DNA from: Mycobacterium sp. shizuoka-1
Lineage (GTDB): Bacteria; Actinomycetota; Actinomycetes; Mycobacteriales; Mycobacteriaceae
Reading direction: 5' to 3'
Assembly: GCF_002723835.1 (NCBI RefSeq)
Contig: NZ_BEWG01000036.1
Coordinates: 19,299-55,327, forward strand
Length of the DNA: 36,029 nucleotides
Below the pieces are notes generated by a model, which saw only the letters and a program-made list of their open reading frames with translations, had not been told where the DNA came from and did not search any database. Positions 33,176 through 36,029 of the stretch are shown one piece after another. Positions within the stretch are counted from its first letter, which is position 1, and each line of letters opens with the position of its first letter. The translations under genes and the position numbers were made by a program.

Positions 33176-35914
33176 CTACCGCAGTCCGAGCCTGCGCATC
33201 AGGCGGACGCCGCTGTGCAGCAGGTTGACGTTTGCGGGCAGCGAGAGGCCGGAGATTGGGGGCATCGGAATCAGCCGCTGAGTCGCAATCGTTTGCGCCT
33301 GGGTGTATTTCAGGATTCCCTCGGCGCCTTGCCGTCGGCCGAGGCCAGAGTCGCGCATGCCCCCCATTTGCGCCTCGACGCTGCCGATCGCCGCGGCGTA
33401 GCCGTCGTTGACGTTGACCGCCCCAGCGATGATCCGCCGGGCGAGCCGCTGACCGCGCTCGATGTCACGTGTCCAGACAGATGCGCTCAAGCCGTAGATC
33501 CCCGAGTTCGCCGCGACGATCGCGTCATCCTCGGTATCGAACGGGTAGACCGATACCACCGGCCCGAATGTTTCCTCGGCGTACAGGACCGCCTCCCGCG
33601 GAACATCGGTCAGCACGGTCGGCTCGTAGAACAGCGGGCCGAGGTCCCCCCGGGTACGGCCACCAAAACGCACCTGCGCACCCTTCGTCACCGCGTCCTC
33701 CACCTGTGCGATCACCGTCTTGAGCTGCTCGGCCGAGGTAAGCGGACCCATGTCGATGTCATAGCCGTAGCTTTGCCCGAGCCGTAGCCGGCGAGTGTGT
33801 TCGACGAGTTGGGCTGCGAATCGGTCAAATATCCCCCGGTCGACATAGATCCGCTCAATGGACAGACACAGTTGGCCGGAATTGGTGAAACAACCTTTGA
33901 TCGCGCCTTCGACAGCGGCATCCACGTCTGCGTCGTGGCACACGATCATCGGGTTCTTTCCACCGAGTTCGAGCGAACATCCAATCAGCCGCCCGCCAGC
34001 TTGGGCTCCGACGATCCGCCCGGCACGCGTGGACCCGGTGAAGCACACATAGTCGACCGCGTCGATCAGTGCCGCGCCTACGATGCTACCCGGACCGACT
34101 ACTACCTGCACTAACCCTCGTGGGAGACCGGATCTTTCGAGAAGTTCGGCAGCCCAAAGCACGGTGAGCGCGGTTTGCGAATCAGCCTTGATTACCACGC
34201 CGTTGCCGGCGATCAACGCTGGGACCGCATCGCCGATCGACAAGAACAGCGGATAGTTCCACGGCCCTACGACCCCCACCACCCCCCGAGGAACCCGAAC
34301 TTCCGTCACCGACGTAAGTCCGGGCAGGAGGCCACGCGGGTGCGTGTCCTTCAAATAGTGCGCAGCGCGCTCACCATAGTGCCGAACCACGTTGACGACA
34401 GAGAGCATCTCGCCGAACGCGGTGAACCTGGCCTTGCCGGTTTCCAGTTGCAGGATGTCGATGATCTCGTCCTGGTGCCCGAGCAGCATGTCGTGGAATC
34501 GCAGTAGCACCGCTGAGCGGTCGGCAACCGGCCGCTCAGCCCACTCACACTGACTCGATCGCGATTGCAACACCGCATGAGCGACATCATCGCGGGTCGA
34601 AACTGGCAGCTGCACATAGGTCTTCAGGTCGAACGGCGCAGTTGCGTCCACAGTCTCACCCCCCGGGCTGTGATGCACTTGCTGGCGCAGCCGCTCGAGC
34701 GACTGGGGTGACAAGCCATGATGCCCATGCGCGCCCTTTCGCGCGCGCAGTTCGATCGGCAGACCGTCGGCGGGTGTCGGACCGGTCGCATAGTCGATCG
34801 GAACCTCGTATCCCGGCGGCACAGTCCATGTGTATTTCAGCAACATCTGGTGCATCAGCGCCTTGATCTCCATGACGCCGAAGGACATACCGAGGCATTT
34901 GTGCACACCAGAGCCGAACGGCGCCCAGTTGTTTCGGTGGTTCTTGTGCTCGTGCCGTTGTTCCGAGAACCGCTCCGGGTCGAAGGTGTCCGGGTTCGAC
35001 CACCACGGACCCATCCGATGCGATGCAAAAATGCACAATCCGACGATGGTGCCCGCCGGTATGTAGTGGCCATGGATTTCGGTGTCTCGAAGCGCGGCGC
35101 GCACCTGCATCCCGACCGGCGCGAACATTCGAAGCGACTCCTTCATGACCAGATCCAGGCTCGGCAACCGCTCCAGGTCATCGAAGTCAATGAATGGCTT
35201 GTCCAGCTCCAACGATTCCTCGCGGGCCCGCTCCTGCCAGTGCGGATACTTGCCCAGGAAGTAGGCCATCATCGACATCGTGATCGTGCTGGTCTCATGC
35301 GCAGCCATCATGACAAAGATCATGTGGTCGATGATCTCGTCGTCGGTCATCATTTCGCCCTCATCACCGACCGCGCGACACAGCACGCTGAGCAAGTCTT
35401 CGCCTTCGGCGTCGCGCCGCTGGGGAATCCGGCTGCGGAAGAACTCTTCGAGTAGCTCGCGGCCGCGCAGTCCGCGGGCGTATGCGCCGCCCGGTACGTC
35501 GGCGCGGACGAGGGCCTTCGTCCCGGTAACTGCTGCAACGAATGCCCGGTCGACGGCTTCAGTCTCGGGTCCCAACGTCACTCCGGCGAACACCTCGTTG
35601 GCAACATCGAGGGTGACCTGTTTGGCCAAGGAGAAAAATGGGGACCTTCCCGTGGATGGCCACCCCGCCATGTTTCGATCGATCACCCTATTCAGCGGTC
35701 CGAGGTAGCTCTCCAACCGGCTACGCGTGAACGCCTGTTGCAGCATCCGGCGATGGTGCAGGTGCTCGTCGAAGTCCTTGAGCATCACGCCGTTGGAGAA
35801 AAACGGCTCGATGAACGCGCCCCACCCCAACTTGTTGCTGAACACTTTGTCGCGGTTGGTCAGCACCTCGGCGATCGATTCGGGCCCGACCACGAACACG
35901 ATCTTGCGCCCCAA
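33176..35914 (-). CDS. CYP136-like cytochrome P450 fused to GabD2-like aldehyde dehydrogenase; N-terminus probably incomplete
   Basis: A single 912-residue frame. Residues 1 to about 390 are a P450 similar to CYP136 (Rv3059): FFSNGVMLKDFDEHLHHRRM, the I-helix MMAAHETST, ExxR in VMKESLRMF, and the heme loop FGSGVHKCLG with Cys340. After a short linker (RARKGAHGHHG, about 390-400) a full NAD(P)-aldehyde dehydrogenase follows: VGVVGPWNYP, CFTGST, SLELGGKNP, the catalytic Cys683 in NSGQLCLSIER, and EETFGPVVS. No stop or frameshift separates them. The only in-frame start is TTG 35914, yet P450-like sequence (NGPLWWGSAL) continues upstream to an in-frame TAG at 35974-35972, so the first 60-70 residues of a normal P450 are missing or disrupted. 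The P450 half may be inactive; the aldehyde dehydrogenase half looks intact. Confidence 0.82.
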   Translation of the reverse strand: MGRKIVFVVGPESIAEVLTNRDKVFSNKLGWGAFIEPFFSNGVMLKDFDEHLHHRRMLQQAFTRSRLESYLGPLNRVIDRNMAGWPSTGRSPFFSLAKQVTLDVANEVFAGVTLGPETEAVDRAFVAAVTGTKALVRADVPGGAYARGLRGRELLEEFFRSRIPQRRDAEGEDLLSVLCRAVGDEGEMMTDDEIIDHMIFVMMAAHETSTITMSMMAYFLGKYPHWQERAREESLELDKPFIDFDDLERLPSLDLVMKESLRMFAPVGMQVRAALRDTEIHGHYIPAGTIVGLCIFASHRMGPWWSNPDTFDPERFSEQRHEHKNHRNNWAPFGSGVHKCLGMSFGVMEIKALMHQMLLKYTWTVPPGYEVPIDYATGPTPADGLPIELRARKGAHGHHGLSPQSLERLRQQVHHSPGGETVDATAPFDLKTYVQLPVSTRDDVAHAVLQSRSSQCEWAERPVADRSAVLLRFHDMLLGHQDEIIDILQLETGKARFTAFGEMLSVVNVVRHYGERAAHYLKDTHPRGLLPGLTSVTEVRVPRGVVGVVGPWNYPLFLSIGDAVPALIAGNGVVIKADSQTALTVLWAAELLERSGLPRGLVQVVVGPGSIVGAALIDAVDYVCFTGSTRAGRIVGAQAGGRLIGCSLELGGKNPMIVCHDADVDAAVEGAIKGCFTNSGQLCLSIERIYVDRGIFDRFAAQLVEHTRRLRLGQSYGYDIDMGPLTSAEQLKTVIAQVEDAVTKGAQVRFGGRTRGDLGPLFYEPTVLTDVPREAVLYAEETFGPVVSVYPFDTEDDAIVAANSGIYGLSASVWTRDIERGQRLARRIIAGAVNVNDGYAAAIGSVEAQMGGMRDSGLGRRQGAEGILKYTQAQTIATQRLIPMPPISGLSLPANVNLLHSGVRLMRRLGLR

Positions 35915-36029
35915 CGCCGAACCCCACCAGAGCGGGCCATTGAACCGCCCTGGTTCTGCCGGAGGCTCGGGCTATTGGATTCCGACCAGGGGTTGGGCGG
36001 TCCGTTGGGCATCGTAGAACGCCGCCTCA
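35915..36029 (-). pseudogene. Possible remnant of the P450 N-terminus or end of an upstream gene
   Basis: On the minus strand, in the same frame as the P450, codons from the window edge read EAAFYDAQRTAQPLVGIQ and then TAG (35974-35972). After the TAG the frame continues PEPPAEPGRFNGPLWWGSAL into the P450. The part after the stop resembles the P450 strand just before the VVGPE segment but has no start codon. The part before the stop could be the tail of an upstream gene or a disrupted P450 N-terminus; the window ends too soon to decide. Confidence 0.4.

Noticed and set aside
1..36029. CRISPR array, rRNA genes, insertion sequence or transposase
   Set aside because: No regularly spaced repeats, no rRNA-like sequence and no transposase-like reading frame were found.

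Overview
The window reads as high-GC actinobacterial DNA, most probably a Mycobacterium/Mycolicibacterium chromosome. Many proteins match mycobacterial families: two FadE5-like acyl-CoA dehydrogenases, a CYP136-like P450, an Rv0910-family SRPBCC protein, a DUF3556 membrane protein and SCP-x-type thiolases. All calls come from reading the sequence and from remembered family features; no database was searched.

Region 1 (1 to about 7300) is a block of short, tightly overlapping leftward genes that looks like part of a prophage or other integrated, self-replicating element. In transcription order (right to left) it holds a 40-residue triple-CxxC protein, a duplicated MazG-like helical protein, a WhiB-family Fe-S regulator, a WhiA-like protein that lacks the usual C-terminal helix-turn-helix, a DNA adenine methyltransferase and an unknown protein. 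A non-coding block of about 460 bp with a very strong hairpin follows, then a winged-helix-type replication protein, an intein-free DnaB helicase and an exported DUF1524/HNH nuclease. Start/stop overlaps (ATGA, GTGA) join almost every pair. No integrase or structural phage gene is in the window, so the element continues to the left. A leftward intrinsic terminator at about 7301-7330 separates it from the flanking chromosome.

Region 2 (7408 to 24798) is a lipid or isoprenoid-like catabolic cluster. Leftward genes are an ICMT-type membrane methyltransferase, FadE5-like A, and the unit ECH - acyl-CoA dehydrogenase - SDR - GAF/LuxR regulator. A divergent promoter region at 14224-14425 separates these from a rightward unit of ten genes: two SCP-x-type thiolases, an Rv0910-like SRPBCC protein, an (R)-specific MaoC hydratase, an MFE-2-type SDR, a hotdog thioesterase, an acyl-CoA synthetase, FadE5-like B, another acyl-CoA dehydrogenase and a second SRPBCC protein. 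Together they provide activation, dehydrogenation, R-specific hydration, R-3-hydroxyacyl oxidation, thiolysis and thioester release. This is the peroxisome-like MFE-2/SCP-x version of beta-oxidation that actinobacteria use for sterol side chains and branched acyl chains. The substrate cannot be read from the sequence.

Region 3 (24816 to 36029) contains a leftward operon (acyl-CoA synthetase, DUF3556 membrane protein, FAD-dependent desaturase-like oxidoreductase). It is divergent from a TetR regulator plus SDR pair. A second leftward pair follows: a CrtI-like FAD oxidoreductase and a single reading frame that fuses a CYP136-like P450 to a GabD2-like aldehyde dehydrogenase. The P450 N-terminus looks damaged or truncated, with an in-frame TAG just upstream.

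The most novel features are the element-borne WhiB plus HTH-less WhiA-like pair, the P450-aldehyde dehydrogenase fusion, and several beta-oxidation enzymes whose textbook catalytic residues are changed.
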